A stretch of 64,000 bases of DNA from Bacillota bacterium (GCA_025210655.1 JAOARG010000077.1:62001-126000); one strand, 5' to 3'. Shown: positions 43,028-52,827, numbered from the stretch's first letter. Numbers and translations: made by a program. Notes: a model not told the origin generated them from the letters alone.

Positions 43028-44401
43028 TTGAGAAAGATATTTATGACAATGATACTTGTTTTTCTTTTTACCGGAGTATCATATGCAGCTATACATGAGG
43101 AGTATTTTGAAATAAATAGTGGGGAATTTTCATCAGAAAAAGTAAATGAAGTAATAGATAATATAGCCATTACTCTCGATAATTCTTTAGAGAGAAAAAA
43201 TATACTAGAGGCATACCAGTTTGATAGTATGGATGTAGATAGGGATGTGTTTTTGTATAAACTTTTATCTGTATCTGGATATAATTCATATATAGAAGAT
43301 GTACTAGATGATGCTAAGGGTCTTAATCTTATTGATGATGATATATATGAGACTTTGAAAAGCAGCAAAGTAATCTCAAATGAAATGTATAAAAAAATAA
43401 TGGATAGATACCTTTACTTTGATTTGAATGATAAGGAAAAGAATATTATATATTATATAGTAAATAAGGGTTACCTAGATTCTAGTCAGGTTTTACTTGA
43501 TGGGGGAATGATTGTAGGGGGTAGTAATCCAAGTCAGTATTTTAAAAGTGATTATTTTTATATGAAGTTATCGTCTAAGGATATATTAAAAGATTATTAT
43601 TTGGGATTTTCCAAAGAGGATTTATTAATGGATAGGTCTAGCTACTACTTTAAACCCCATGTGAGTGAAGAAAAATTCTATGATATTGATTTTTTTCTTA
43701 TGGATAGAAAATCAAATGAATATTCCAATTTGACAAATGAAATGAAAGTTGAGTTTGACAGTGATATTTATAGATATTATCCTTCTAAAAAGAGATTTTG
43801 GGTATATGAGTCTGAAGATGATAGATCAAGTGTAACTATGAATATAAAATATAGGGAAGAGAATATGAAACTTCTTATAACACGGGAGCTTGAGACTTTT
43901 ATTATGATTGATCATGATCAGGATCTACTTGAACCCTGTTCTTATTACTTGATTCAAGATAAATATCTTGATAAAGAAGAGGAAAAGGATATATTAATTA
44001 ACTCTAAAAGCTATATGAAGTCATATATAGGAATTAAATATAGAGGGGACAAGAATTCAACGATCCCAATATATTTTAATAAGCCAGGATCTAGTAATTA
44101 TTTTTATGAGGCTGAGTCCCAAGATTATAAGTATAATAAAAGAATATTTATATATGATAAGGATGATAAACCCTTTAAAGGATATCTCTATATAGATATA
44201 AAGGACAGGTATGGAAAAAGTTTTGCAAGTAAATCTAGGATAAAAGCTGATGGACTTGTGAATATTATCTTCTATGGAAATAAATTTAATCGAATAATGG
44301 ATGTTTATGTGGAAGATATGAATGGAAAAAAAGTAAGTGATGTATATAGTATTAATAGTAAATCCAATGATAAAACAATTATAAAGATAAAGCAGGAATG
44401 A
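43028..44401 (+). CDS. secreted protein of unknown function
   Basis: Protein of 457 residues with a signal peptide ending near SYAAIHEE. It starts with TTG, supported by GGGGGTG upstream. It is rich in Tyr, Asp, Lys and Ser. Residues about 55-150 are helical and vaguely like degenerate S-layer-homology repeats (DRDVFLYKLLSVSGY, AKGLNLIDDD); this is weak. The rest is beta-rich. There is no lipobox and no second membrane segment. It is a single gene between the ribose and DegS/U-pilus regions. I do not recognise a family. Confidence 0.7.
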   Translation: MRKIFMTMILVFLFTGVSYAAIHEEYFEINSGEFSSEKVNEVIDNIAITLDNSLERKNILEAYQFDSMDVDRDVFLYKLLSVSGYNSYIEDVLDDAKGLNLIDDDIYETLKSSKVISNEMYKKIMDRYLYFDLNDKEKNIIYYIVNKGYLDSSQVLLDGGMIVGGSNPSQYFKSDYFYMKLSSKDILKDYYLGFSKEDLLMDRSSYYFKPHVSEEKFYDIDFFLMDRKSNEYSNLTNEMKVEFDSDIYRYYPSKKRFWVYESEDDRSSVTMNIKYREENMKLLITRELETFIMIDHDQDLLEPCSYYLIQDKYLDKEEEKDILINSKSYMKSYIGIKYRGDKNSTIPIYFNKPGSSNYFYEAESQDYKYNKRIFIYDKDDKPFKGYLYIDIKDRYGKSFASKSRIKADGLVNIIFYGNKFNRIMDVYVEDMNGKKVSDVYSINSKSNDKTIIKIKQE

Positions 44402-44427
44402 CAAATTGGTCATTCCTGCTTTATGTT
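44389..44427 (+). terminator. intrinsic terminator
   Basis: Stem AAAGCAGGAATGAC / GTCATTCCTGCTTT with a six-base loop, starting inside the 3' end of the secreted-protein gene. Confidence 0.85.
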
Positions 44428-44491
44428 TACAACATAATACTTTCTGGGTATATAGTATGTATATAGGTATCTTTATATCGAGGGTGATTGT

Positions 44492-45679
44492 ATGATAAAT
44501 AGTGAAATGGAATTTAAGCAGATAAATGATATTGTTAAAAAGACCATATCTTCTATAGAGGATAGTAAAAAGGAGATATATGCTATAGTTGAAAATGCAA
44601 GAAATACAGTTGATATAGTAAAGGCGCAGATTAAAGAGGTACAGGAAGAAATTATAGCTATTATTGATGAAGTAGACAGTCTAGAAGTTAAGTATAAAAT
44701 AGCTAGAAATAAACTTGCCGATGTTAGTAAGAATTTTTCAAGATATTCAGAAGCTGAAGTAAAAAGTGCCTATGATACTGCCAATAATCTCCGTACCACA
44801 ATAATGATAAAGGATCAGGAAGAGAAGGGCCTCAAGGATAAGAGAAAAGCCCTTGAGTTTGGACTCAAAAGGGCTCAGGAAGTTCTTGAAAGTGCAAAAA
44901 AACTCATAGGTAATGTTGGTATTGCTATAGATTTTCTATCAGGTCCAATTAAAGAAAGAATAAATAATGCAGGTGATCCATATTGGAAGCTTAAGATGCT
45001 AGAGGCCAGAGAGGAAGAAAGAAGGAGAATATCTAGGGATATACACGATGGTCCAGCTCAGTCAATGGCCAATATAGTTTTTAAGGCAGAAATACTTAAA
45101 AAGGTTATGGAAAAGAATGTTGAAGATAGTATGAATGAGGTTGAAGGACTTAAACTGATGGTTCAAAAAACCCTTAATGAAGTAAGGGGAATAATATATG
45201 ACCTTAGGCCAATGTCCATTGACGATCTAGGTATAATTGAAACCCTCAGAAAGTATCTTTCTGATTTTATAGATGATACAGGAATAAAAGTGGATACTCA
45301 TTTTAGTAATGAAAACGAAGTATCCATAGATAAAATAATTGAGATTGCTGCTTTTAGAATTGTTCAGGAAATTTTCAATAATATAAAGAAACATTCGAAG
45401 GCTGATTTTTGTGAGCTGAAAATGGAATTTGGAACAAAGTATATGAGAATCACAGTTAGGGATGATGGTGTTGGCTTCAATTATAACGAAGTTTTACAGA
45501 CTATCAAGGAGGAAAACACCAGCTTTGGACTTTTAGGTATAAGTGAAAGGGTACAAAGTGTAGGTGGAAATATAAACTATGAAAGTAAACCTGGGAAAGG
45601 TACAAGAATAGTAGTTAAAATTCCGATTACGAAGGAAGTGATTTTTGATGAGTACGAAAATTCGGGTAGTACTAGCTGA
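44492..45679 (+). CDS. degS: DegS-type cytoplasmic histidine kinase
   Basis: Protein of 395 residues without membrane segments. The N-terminal ~165 residues are a long coiled coil, as in DegS sensors. The dimerisation/phosphoacceptor helix has [20 protein letters not shown] with the phospho-His, followed by the NarL-type ATPase domain ([36 protein letters not shown]). It phosphorylates the LuxR-type regulator encoded directly after it, with a 32-bp overlap. The pair lies directly before the pilus genes and probably controls them; that is inference. Confidence 0.9.
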   Translation: MINSEMEFKQINDIVKKTISSIEDSKKEIYAIVENARNTVDIVKAQIKEVQEEIIAIIDEVDSLEVKYKIARNKLADVSKNFSRYSEAEVKSAYDTANNLRTTIMIKDQEEKGLKDKRKALEFGLKRAQEVLESAKKLIGNVGIAIDFLSGPIKERINNAGDPYWKLKMLEAREEERRRISRDIHDGPAQSMANIVFKAEILKKVMEKNVEDSMNEVEGLKLMVQKTLNEVRGIIYDLRPMSIDDLGIIETLRKYLSDFIDDTGIKVDTHFSNENEVSIDKIIEIAAFRIVQEIFNNIKKHSKADFCELKMEFGTKYMRITVRDDGVGFNYNEVLQTIKEENTSFGLLGISERVQSVGGNINYESKPGKGTRIVVKIPITKEVIFDEYENSGSTS

Positions 45680-46301
45680 TGACCACAGTTTGATTAGGAA
45701 AGGTATAAAAAGCGTCCTTCAGTTTGAGGATAATATAGACATAGTCGGAGAGGGTGTAAATGGTGAGGAAGCCCTAAATCTAGTGAAAACACTTCTTCCT
45801 GATATACTGATTATGGATATTAATATGCCCATAATGAGCGGCATAGAGGTACTCAAGGAAATTCAGGAAAGTAATATAAAGGTTCATGTAATACTGCTAA
45901 CCATTAGTAATGATAGGGAACTTCTAATGGAAGCCCTAAACTATGGAGCCAATGGATATCTACTTAAGGATTCAAATCCAGATGATTTGATTAGGGGTAT
46001 CAATGAGATAAATGAAGGTGAGAATTTCATTGATAATAGGCTTCTTAAGTATCTGGTCAGGGGTTATGCTTCAAGTAAAAGGGAAGACGATAATCTTCTT
46101 AGTAGGTTGTCAAGAAGGGAACTTGAGGTACTTAATCTTATGTCAGAGGGACTTTCAAATAAGGAGATAGGGGATAAGCTCTTCTTAAGTGAAAAGACAG
46201 TGAAGAACTACGCTTACAATATGTTCAAGAAGCTTGAGGTAAAGGACCGGGTACAGGCAACTATATATGCTTTGAAGAACAATCTTAAGGATTATATATA
46301 G
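45648..46301 (+). CDS. degU: DegU-type response regulator (LuxR/NarL family)
   Basis: Protein of 217 residues: receiver domain with DDH near residue 11, phosphoacceptor Asp in [13 protein letters not shown], Thr/Ser in LLTIS and Lys in LLKDSNPDD, then a LuxR-type helix-turn-helix ([28 protein letters not shown]). The start at 45648 is set by AAGGAAGTGA upstream, inside the end of degS. Confidence 0.92.
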   Translation: MSTKIRVVLADDHSLIRKGIKSVLQFEDNIDIVGEGVNGEEALNLVKTLLPDILIMDINMPIMSGIEVLKEIQESNIKVHVILLTISNDRELLMEALNYGANGYLLKDSNPDDLIRGINEINEGENFIDNRLLKYLVRGYASSKREDDNLLSRLSRRELEVLNLMSEGLSNKEIGDKLFLSEKTVKNYAYNMFKKLEVKDRVQATIYALKNNLKDYI

Positions 46302-46304
46302 ATT

Positions 46305-46321
46305 TAGGGACTTTAGTCCCT
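46305..46321 (+). terminator. small hairpin after degU
   Basis: AGGGAC / GTCCCT with a TTTA loop directly after the degU stop; no T run. Confidence 0.45.
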
Positions 46322-46339
46322 TCACATTAGTGATAAAGT

Positions 46340-46376
46340 CCATGGTAATTAGTGACCATGGGTTTTATTTTTTTTT
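46340..46376 (+). terminator. intrinsic terminator
   Basis: Stem CCATGGT / ACCATGG with an eight-base loop and a long T run, separating degSU from the pilin genes. Confidence 0.88.
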
Positions 46377-46486
46377 GAAAAATGGGAGTATACTTGACTT
46401 AACAAATCAAACAAAACAAATTTGAAGAGAAAACTTGGGTGGATGCTTGAAGAGGAATAGCGTGGAGATTTAAAGGAGGAGAACTT

Positions 46487-46648
46487 ATGTTTAATTATTT
46501 TAAAAATTTATTATTTAACAGAAAAGGTCAAGGTATGGTAGAGTACATCTTATTAGTAGGACTTATTGCAGTTGCGGTAATCGCAGTATTACTACTATTA
46601 GGACCAGCAATAGCTGCTAAATTCCAAGAAGTTATCAATGCATTATAA
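46487..46648 (+). CDS. Flp-type pilin 1
   Basis: Small protein of 53 residues. A basic N-terminus (NYFKNLLFNRKG) is followed by the class IV prepilin junction G|QGMVEYILLV with Glu at +5 and then a long hydrophobic helix ending AIAAKFQEVINAL. This is the standard form of Flp pilins, the subunits of Tad pili. The ATG follows TAAAGGAGGAG. A terminator follows, so it may be transcribed more strongly than the downstream assembly genes. Confidence 0.92.
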   Translation: MFNYFKNLLFNRKGQGMVEYILLVGLIAVAVIAVLLLLGPAIAAKFQEVINAL

Positions 46649-46674
46649 AAATAGATGAAAACATACATCAAAGT

Positions 46675-46710
46675 AATGACCCTAGCTTATAGTAGGGTCA
46701 TTTTCTTTAT
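46675..46710 (+). terminator. terminator between the two pilin genes
   Basis: Stem AATGACCCT / AGGGTCATT with a ten-base loop followed by TTTCTTT. It would allow excess synthesis of pilin 1. Confidence 0.8.
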
Positions 46711-46753
46711 AAAATCTTTAACCTTGAAAGTTTGAAAGGGATGAGTGTGATTC

Positions 46754-46915
46754 ATGTTTGTTTACTTTAGAAATTTATTACTTAATAAAAAAGCCCAAGG
46801 TATGGTAGAGTATGTTTTGCTTGTTGGACTAATTGCCCTTGTTGTTATTGCGGTTGTAGTATTATTGGGACCAGCCCTTGCGGCTAGATTCCAAGGAATC
46901 GTAAATTCCATATAA
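46754..46915 (+). CDS. Flp-type pilin 2
   Basis: Small protein of 53 residues, a paralogue of the previous gene. It has an N-terminus YFRNLLLNKKA, junction A|QGMVEYVLLVGLIA with Glu at +5, and a hydrophobic helix ending AARFQGIVNSI. The residue before the cleavage point is Ala rather than Gly, which may affect processing. The upstream ribosome binding site (AAAGGGATGAG) is weaker than that of pilin 1. Confidence 0.9.
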   Translation: MFVYFRNLLLNKKAQGMVEYVLLVGLIALVVIAVVVLLGPALAARFQGIVNSI

Positions 46916-46983
46916 GGATAGAAATGAATGAAAGTTAGTGATACTTACTAGTCTGTATGCTTTATTTCTTAGGAAGTGATTTA

Positions 46984-47373
46984 ATGAAGAAAATTAATTT
47001 CAGAAAAGGTCAAGGGATAGTAGAGATGGTACTTGTCCTTCCTATACTTCTTTTGGTTGTGATGGGTATTTTTGAAGTTGGAAGGGTAATATCAGTTGAA
47101 CTGACCTTAAATCATTATGCAAGGGAGGGTGTGAGGTTGGCTTCCCTAGGGAAGGATGATATTGATATTATTCAAGATATGAATAGCCATATGACTAATC
47201 TTGATAATGGAAGTTTGAACATAACTATAAATCCAAGTGATAGTTCAAGGAGAAGTGGTGACAATGTTGTGGTTACAGTTTCTTATGATGTTAATATTAT
47301 TACTCCAATTATTTCAAATGTTGTAGGATCAAATATCAGCCTTTCGGGAGAGTTCAATGGAAGGGTAGAGTGA
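46984..47373 (+). CDS. TadE-like minor pilin
   Basis: Protein of 129 residues with a prepilin-like N-terminus: NFRKG|QGIVEMVLVLPILLL with Glu at +5, then a hydrophobic helix and a soluble TadE domain (FEVGRVISVELTLNHYAREGVR). It starts at 46984 after AGGAAGTGAT. TadE-like proteins are minor pilins of Tad pili. It is followed directly by the TadG-like gene. Confidence 0.88.
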   Translation: MKKINFRKGQGIVEMVLVLPILLLVVMGIFEVGRVISVELTLNHYAREGVRLASLGKDDIDIIQDMNSHMTNLDNGSLNITINPSDSSRRSGDNVVVTVSYDVNIITPIISNVVGSNISLSGEFNGRVE

Positions 47374-47374
47374 G

Positions 47375-48271
47375 GTGGGCAAAGTGTTTAATAGAAGAGG
47401 TTCTGTAAATGTAATAATAGTACTAATATTTTCATTGCTCATCGGTGTGGCAGCTATTGTTACAGATGTGGGTTTATCTTATTATGAAGTTGAAACCCTG
47501 CAACATTCGCTAGATTTGGCTACTTTAGCAGGTGCGCTTGAGTTGCCTAAGGATCCTACAGAGGCTGAGAATCAAGTACTGAACTATATGAATATGAATT
47601 TTCCAGAGGTTAAATACTTAAGTATATTAATAACAAATTCAAATAAGGAAATAGAAGTGTACGGATCAGTAACAGTTGAGTATAAGTTTTCAAGGATTAT
47701 GGGAATAAACGAAAAAACCTTTAGTAGAAGGGCAAAAGTTATTTTAGCTCCACTTGTTTCGTCTTTTTCTGGAATAAGACCTTTGGTGATTGAGAGTCAA
47801 ACCTTAGAATTTGGTGATGAAGTAGTTCTTAAGGAAGGAGCACTTGAGTCATCAGAAGGGAATTTTGGTGCGGTTGCTCTAGGAGGAAATGGAGCTACAG
47901 TTTTTAGGGATAATGTTTTATATGGATATAATGGAACTATTTCGGTGGGTGATCATATATCTACTGAACCGGGAAATATGGCAAGTGTAATAAATCCTTT
48001 AAGAAATTACTTAAAAGATGATAAGAGTACTTTTGATAGCTTTGAAAGAACTTCCAAACGACTTTGGGTAGTACCGGTTATTGATTCTTTCGATGTTTCT
48101 GGTAGGGACTATGTTGAAGTTGTTGGTTTTGCACAGTTTTTTATTGATGATATTGGAAAGCAAAGTGGTCAAACTCAAATAACAGGAAGGTTTGTTAAAT
48201 ATGTCAATTCTGGAGAAATTGATATAAATGCCGTTGATAACGGAGTATATGGAAGTAAACTTGTGGATTGA
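47375..48271 (+). CDS. TadG-like pilus assembly protein
   Basis: Protein of 298 residues with one N-terminal membrane segment (NRRGSVNVIIVLIFSLLIG) and then VTDVGLSYYEVETLQHSLDLATLAGA, the typical putative Flp pilus assembly TadG/DUF2134 N-terminal region. The rest is a beta-rich extracellular domain. The start is GTG at 47375; a GTG at 47384 is also possible. Glu at +5 of the prepilin-like junction is missing, so processing is uncertain. Confidence 0.8.
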   Translation: MGKVFNRRGSVNVIIVLIFSLLIGVAAIVTDVGLSYYEVETLQHSLDLATLAGALELPKDPTEAENQVLNYMNMNFPEVKYLSILITNSNKEIEVYGSVTVEYKFSRIMGINEKTFSRRAKVILAPLVSSFSGIRPLVIESQTLEFGDEVVLKEGALESSEGNFGAVALGGNGATVFRDNVLYGYNGTISVGDHISTEPGNMASVINPLRNYLKDDKSTFDSFERTSKRLWVVPVIDSFDVSGRDYVEVVGFAQFFIDDIGKQSGQTQITGRFVKYVNSGEIDINAVDNGVYGSKLVD

Positions 48272-48282
48272 GGTGAGATAAG

Positions 48283-49341
48283 GTGAAAAAAATAAAAATA
48301 ATGGTTTTACTGATATCTCTATTTATTACAGCAATACTTACTTATGGGATATATGAATACTTTGGTAGGAATATAGATGAAACTAAGGAGCAGGAATTTG
48401 TCGAACTTATTGTTGCATCTAGGGATATTGAAATAGGTAGTGAAATCAAGTTGAGTGATACTGAAATAATAGAAATATATGGTGAATTTAATATAGGAGA
48501 CTATTACACTAAACACAGTGAAATCATTGGACAGTTCACTAAGGAGAAAATCCTTAAGGGTGAAGGATTTAGAAAGGAAAGGGTTATTGAGAATTACAAT
48601 AACAAGCTTGTTGGAAAGATTAGACAGGGTTATAGGGCCGTATCAATAGTGACAGATGAGTTTGATGGAGTAGCAGACTTACTTAAGCCTGGAGATTTTG
48701 TGGATTTATTTGTATTTATTCCTGAGAAGACAAACGGTGATGTGATTATTCATCCTGATATGTCTAAGATGATTGTTCAAAATGTTGAAGTACTAGGAAT
48801 CAGTAAGGATATAGAGAAAGATACGGATCAAAGGGAGAAAACTCCAGATCTTTATGCGGTTACACTTGAACTTGATGTACTAGATATTGAGTCGGTTCTA
48901 CTTGCAGAAAATATTGGATTCATAAAAATTGCCCTAAGACCAATAAATGACGGAGATATTTATAGAACATACGGAACTCTTTGGGAAGAACTTATGATAG
49001 ATAAAAACAGCAGAATGAGAAATATATTCCCTGTATACGAAAGTCTTGATAGTTGGTCAGAAGGAAGAATTAAGGATTCTGGGATTAAGGATAAAGAGGG
49101 AGATATTGAAGTAGAAGACAATGAAATTGAAGAAAAGGAAACAGAAGATAGTGGACAAACTTCAGAAAATCAAAGCACTGAGGAAATAATACATGTGGTT
49201 AAATACGGAGAAACTTTAATGGGAATAAGTAGACAGTACTATGGAAGTTCAAAAAAATATGAAGAGATAAAAAAAGCAAATAATTTAAAGGATAATACCA
49301 TTGTTACTGGACAAAAACTTAAAATACCTGTTAAAAAGTAA
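48283..49341 (+). CDS. cpaB: CpaB/RcpC-like pilus protein with C-terminal LysM domain
   Basis: Protein of 352 residues. It has one N-terminal membrane segment, then a SAF domain (VELIVASRDIEIGSEIKLSD) and the RcpC/CpaB domain (YRAVSIVTDEFDGVADLLKPGDFVDL). A linker of about 50 very acidic residues (KDKEGDIEVEDNEIEEKETE) leads to a LysM domain at about 298-350 (HVVKYGETLMGISRQYYGSS, GQKLKIP). LysM binds peptidoglycan, so this protein may anchor the pilus base to the cell wall. Typical CpaB proteins lack this domain. The start is GTG at GATAAGGTG. Confidence 0.88.
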   Translation: MKKIKIMVLLISLFITAILTYGIYEYFGRNIDETKEQEFVELIVASRDIEIGSEIKLSDTEIIEIYGEFNIGDYYTKHSEIIGQFTKEKILKGEGFRKERVIENYNNKLVGKIRQGYRAVSIVTDEFDGVADLLKPGDFVDLFVFIPEKTNGDVIIHPDMSKMIVQNVEVLGISKDIEKDTDQREKTPDLYAVTLELDVLDIESVLLAENIGFIKIALRPINDGDIYRTYGTLWEELMIDKNSRMRNIFPVYESLDSWSEGRIKDSGIKDKEGDIEVEDNEIEEKETEDSGQTSENQSTEEIIHVVKYGETLMGISRQYYGSSKKYEEIKKANNLKDNTIVTGQKLKIPVKK

Positions 49342-49353
49342 GGTGGTGAAGCT

Positions 49354-50484
49354 ATGGAATCAAAAATAAGGATATTCGTAGTAGATGATACCCAGGAAAC
49401 CAGGGAGCTTATAGGCCAGTATCTCGGTTTTGACGAAAAATATGAAGTTGTTGGGTATGGAGAATCAGGAAGAGATGCAATAGAAAAACTAAAAAAAATT
49501 GATACAGATATCGTTCTTATGGATATCAATATGCCGGATATCAATGGACTTGAGGCCACTGAAATAATTTTAAAGAATAGTCCCCACATAATGGTTATCA
49601 TTATGTCAGTACAAAAAGAGCTAGAATATCTGAAAAAAGCAATGATACTAGGGGCTCGGGACTATATTATTAAACCATTTGATATGAGTGTATTAGATGA
49701 GACTATCGAAAGGGTAATAGAGAAAAATCACTATAGGGCTCATGTTTCTAAAGCTCCTGAGAAGAAGTATGAAGGTAAGGTTGTATCTGTTTTTTCATCT
49801 TCCGGTGGAGCTGGTAAAAGTGTTATTGCAAGTAATTACGGAGCCAAATTATTTAAAGAAGGTAGTAAAGTACTTATAGTAGATCTTGATTTATTATTTG
49901 GGGATATTGGACTTATGGCCAATATTAAGTCAAACATTACAGTCATTGAGGCAATAAATGAAGGGATTCACAAGGAAAGTTTTCATCACTATGTAAATAG
50001 TATTGCAGACAATTTTGATTGTATACTAGCACCGAGCAAACCAGAGCTTTCAGAGTATGTTACTGTTGAGCATGTTGAAAATATTATTAAAATATCTAAG
50101 GAACTATATGATTATGTAATTATAGATCTACCCGTAAACTTTGACAACAGAACCCTTAAGGCAATGGATCTAAGTGATAGAATAATTTATTTAATAACAC
50201 CAGATGTAGTTTCTTTAAAAAATGGACGTTTAGGGATAGAACTTATGAGATCCTTAAATTATGAAGATAATAAAATAATTGTAGGCATAAATAAGTATAA
50301 TAAAAAATTAAGTCTAAATTTGGCTGATGTTAAAAAAGTTTTGAAACTTGGAGAAATGCTTGTCTTTTATGAAGATATAAGGCTTGTAAATGATTCTATA
50401 AATCGTGGTCAGCTTATTCTTCTTAATAAGGGCAATAGGTCCAGCAAGTTTTATAAATCTCTTGAAGGTGTTGTTATCTTCTAG
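49354..50484 (+). CDS. tadZ: TadZ/CpaE-like protein with intact receiver domain
   Basis: Protein of 376 residues. The N-terminal receiver domain (about 5-125) has Asp11-Asp12, phosphoacceptor Asp57 (IVLMDINMPDING) and Lys in YIIKPFD, so it looks phosphorylatable. The C-terminal part is a ParA/MinD-type ATPase with Walker A FSSSGGAGKSV, and DLDLLFGDIGLMA. TadZ positions the pilus machinery at a pole. Many TadZ/CpaE receivers are degenerate; this one keeps the key residues. The ATG follows AAGGTGGTGA. Confidence 0.88.
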   Translation: MESKIRIFVVDDTQETRELIGQYLGFDEKYEVVGYGESGRDAIEKLKKIDTDIVLMDINMPDINGLEATEIILKNSPHIMVIIMSVQKELEYLKKAMILGARDYIIKPFDMSVLDETIERVIEKNHYRAHVSKAPEKKYEGKVVSVFSSSGGAGKSVIASNYGAKLFKEGSKVLIVDLDLLFGDIGLMANIKSNITVIEAINEGIHKESFHHYVNSIADNFDCILAPSKPELSEYVTVEHVENIIKISKELYDYVIIDLPVNFDNRTLKAMDLSDRIIYLITPDVVSLKNGRLGIELMRSLNYEDNKIIVGINKYNKKLSLNLADVKKVLKLGEMLVFYEDIRLVNDSINRGQLILLNKGNRSSKFYKSLEGVVIF

Positions 50485-50498
50485 ATAGGAGGGATTTC

Positions 50499-51821
50499 AT
50501 GTCATTGAAAGAAAGACTTCAGTCGACTGCTTCATCGAAGGCTGTAAAAGAGGAAAATGAACAGGATCCCTATGGACATTTGAAGGTGAAGATACAGAAT
50601 AAGGTTATAGAGGATTTGGATGTTGATTTTCAAGAACTTAGTGATAATTTTGATAAATATGAAGAGGAAATAAAGGGTAAGGTTGCCTACTATGTTGATG
50701 AGGAATCCATTAACCTTACCAATTCACAAAAAAATAAAATTACCAGGGAACTTATTGATGAAATACTGGGTTTTGGACCTATTACAGATTTATTGAGGGA
50801 TTCAAGAATCAGCGAGATAATGGTAAATGGTCCAGATAAGGTATTCGTAGAAATGAGTGGTAAGCTAGTATTATCTGATGCAAAATTTAAGGACAACAAT
50901 CATGTGCTACATGTTATAAAAAAGATAGTTGCACCGATTGGTAGACGTATAGATGAGAGTTCACCCATGGTTGATGCCAGACTACCGGATGGATCAAGGG
51001 TAAATGCTATTATTCCTCCCCTCGCCCTTGATGGTCCATCCATAACAATTAGGAAGTTCTCTGAGGATCCATTTATGGTTGAGGATCTTATATCCTTTGC
51101 TAGTATGACAACCCAGATGGCGGAATTCATAAGATATTGTATTATTGGTAGGTTAAATATACTTGTATCTGGAGGTACAGGTAGTGGTAAAACTACTACA
51201 TTGAATGTTCTTTCTTCATTTATCCCAAATGATGAGAGAATAGTTACCATTGAGGATGCTGCGGAGCTTAATTTAAGTCAGGAACATGTAGTCAGGCTAG
51301 AAACTAGACCGGCCAATGTTGAAGGTAAGGGTCAGGTTTCCATAAGGGATCTTGTAAAGAATAGCCTTAGGATGAGACCAGATAGAATAATTGTTGGTGA
51401 GGTAAGGGGTGGAGAAGCCCTTGATATGCTTCAGGCAATGAATACAGGGCACGATGGTTCACTAACTACAGGTCACTCCAATTCCCCGAGGGATATGCTT
51501 TCAAGGCTGGAGACTATGGTTCTAATGTCGGGGATGAATCTTCCTGTAAGAGCCATAAGAAATCAGATTGCATCTGCTATAGATATTATTATTCAGCAAA
51601 CAAGGATTCAAGACGGGAGCAGGAAAATTACCAAAATAAGTGAAGTGCAAGGCATGGAGGGAGATGTAATTGTTCTTCAAGATATTTTCGTATTTGAGCA
51701 GGTTGGATTTTTAAGCAATGGAAAAGTTGATGGTAGATTTAGATTTACTGGAATACAGCCTCAGGTTGTTAGGAAACTCAAAAAAGTTGGTATAGATATC
51801 CCAATGTCCATATTCAACTAG
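50499..51821 (+). CDS. tadA: pilus assembly ATPase (TadA/CpaF)
   Basis: Secretion ATPase of 440 residues that powers Tad pilus assembly. It has Walker A VSGGTGSGKTTTLN, Asp box RIVTIEDAAEL, Walker B RMRPDRIIVGEVRGGEALDM, and His box TGHDGSLTTGHSNSPRDML. The length is normal for a CpaF without a receiver. An N-terminal domain with EEIKGKVAYYVDEE-type helices precedes the core. The ATG follows AGGAGGG. Confidence 0.95.
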   Translation: MSLKERLQSTASSKAVKEENEQDPYGHLKVKIQNKVIEDLDVDFQELSDNFDKYEEEIKGKVAYYVDEESINLTNSQKNKITRELIDEILGFGPITDLLRDSRISEIMVNGPDKVFVEMSGKLVLSDAKFKDNNHVLHVIKKIVAPIGRRIDESSPMVDARLPDGSRVNAIIPPLALDGPSITIRKFSEDPFMVEDLISFASMTTQMAEFIRYCIIGRLNILVSGGTGSGKTTTLNVLSSFIPNDERIVTIEDAAELNLSQEHVVRLETRPANVEGKGQVSIRDLVKNSLRMRPDRIIVGEVRGGEALDMLQAMNTGHDGSLTTGHSNSPRDMLSRLETMVLMSGMNLPVRAIRNQIASAIDIIIQQTRIQDGSRKITKISEVQGMEGDVIVLQDIFVFEQVGFLSNGKVDGRFRFTGIQPQVVRKLKKVGIDIPMSIFN

Positions 51822-51835
51822 AAAGGGGTGGGGAC

Positions 51836-52783
51836 ATGACGATAATATTTATAGCTCTGGTCATAGTCCTTGTGGTATTTATAAATTTAATAATATTTAG
51901 GATTCTTGATAAAAGGGCTTTAAAATCTAGGATAGATCAGATTAAGGATGATATAGTAATTGAGAAAAAGACCCAAAAGACAAAGAAGAAGAGTCTAATT
52001 AATATAAAAACAGGAAAAGAAGATAGTTATTTTAGTAGAAAGATTGAAAAAAATAGATTGCTACTTTTAAGAGGAGATTTTCCCCTAAGAGTTGAGGAAT
52101 ACCTTATGTTTAAAGCCTTACTTATGTCAATTGGATTTCTTTTAATATATCTAATGGCAAAAAATCTTCTTCTAGCTTTGATTTTTTCACTTTTATTTTA
52201 TATAGCACCTGATTTTATTCTTAAAAGAAAAATTAAGAAAAGATTGGAAAAATTCAATGGGCAATTGGTAGATGGTTTAACCCTATTTTCCAATTCTCTG
52301 AAGGCAGGTTACTCATATCTACAGGGAATCAATTCCATAGTTAGGGAAATGGAAGAACCTATTTCCAAGGAATTTGGTATAGTTCTAAAGGAAATGAGTC
52401 TAGGTATAGATATTGAGAAAAGTCTTGATAATATGTCTAGAAGGGTAGATAGTGATGACTTTAAATTAATGGTTACAGCCATGAAGATTCAAAGGGAAAC
52501 AGGTGGTAATCTTTCAGAAATTCTAGACAATATTTCAGGGACAATTAGGGACAGAATTAAACTTAAAAATGAGATTAAGACCCTTACGGCCCAGGGTAGA
52601 ATGTCTGGTACAGTAGTTTCCTTAATGCCATTTGTGTTAGGTGCGTTCCTATTTTTAGCCAACAGGGATTACATGATGGAATTAATCATTCATCCTTGGG
52701 GTAAATGGATATTACTTCTTGGTCTTGTGAATGAAGTAATAGGAATATATATGATAAAGAGAATTATCCGAATTGTGGACTAA
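51836..52783 (+). CDS. tadB: pilus inner-membrane platform protein (TadB)
   Basis: Protein of 315 residues with the GspF-type domain. It has an N-terminal membrane helix, a pair of helices at about 90-125, the domain at about 145-270 (VDGLTLFSNSLKAGYSYLQGI, MTAMKIQRETGGNLSEILDNI), and C-terminal helices. TadB and TadC form the membrane platform moved by the TadA ATPase. The ATG follows AAGGGGTGGGG. Confidence 0.93.
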   Translation: MTIIFIALVIVLVVFINLIIFRILDKRALKSRIDQIKDDIVIEKKTQKTKKKSLINIKTGKEDSYFSRKIEKNRLLLLRGDFPLRVEEYLMFKALLMSIGFLLIYLMAKNLLLALIFSLLFYIAPDFILKRKIKKRLEKFNGQLVDGLTLFSNSLKAGYSYLQGINSIVREMEEPISKEFGIVLKEMSLGIDIEKSLDNMSRRVDSDDFKLMVTAMKIQRETGGNLSEILDNISGTIRDRIKLKNEIKTLTAQGRMSGTVVSLMPFVLGAFLFLANRDYMMELIIHPWGKWILLLGLVNEVIGIYMIKRIIRIVD

Positions 52784-52827
52784 GATGTTTTTGATCCCAA
52801 ATGGCGGAGAATTCAAGGAGTGATTAT

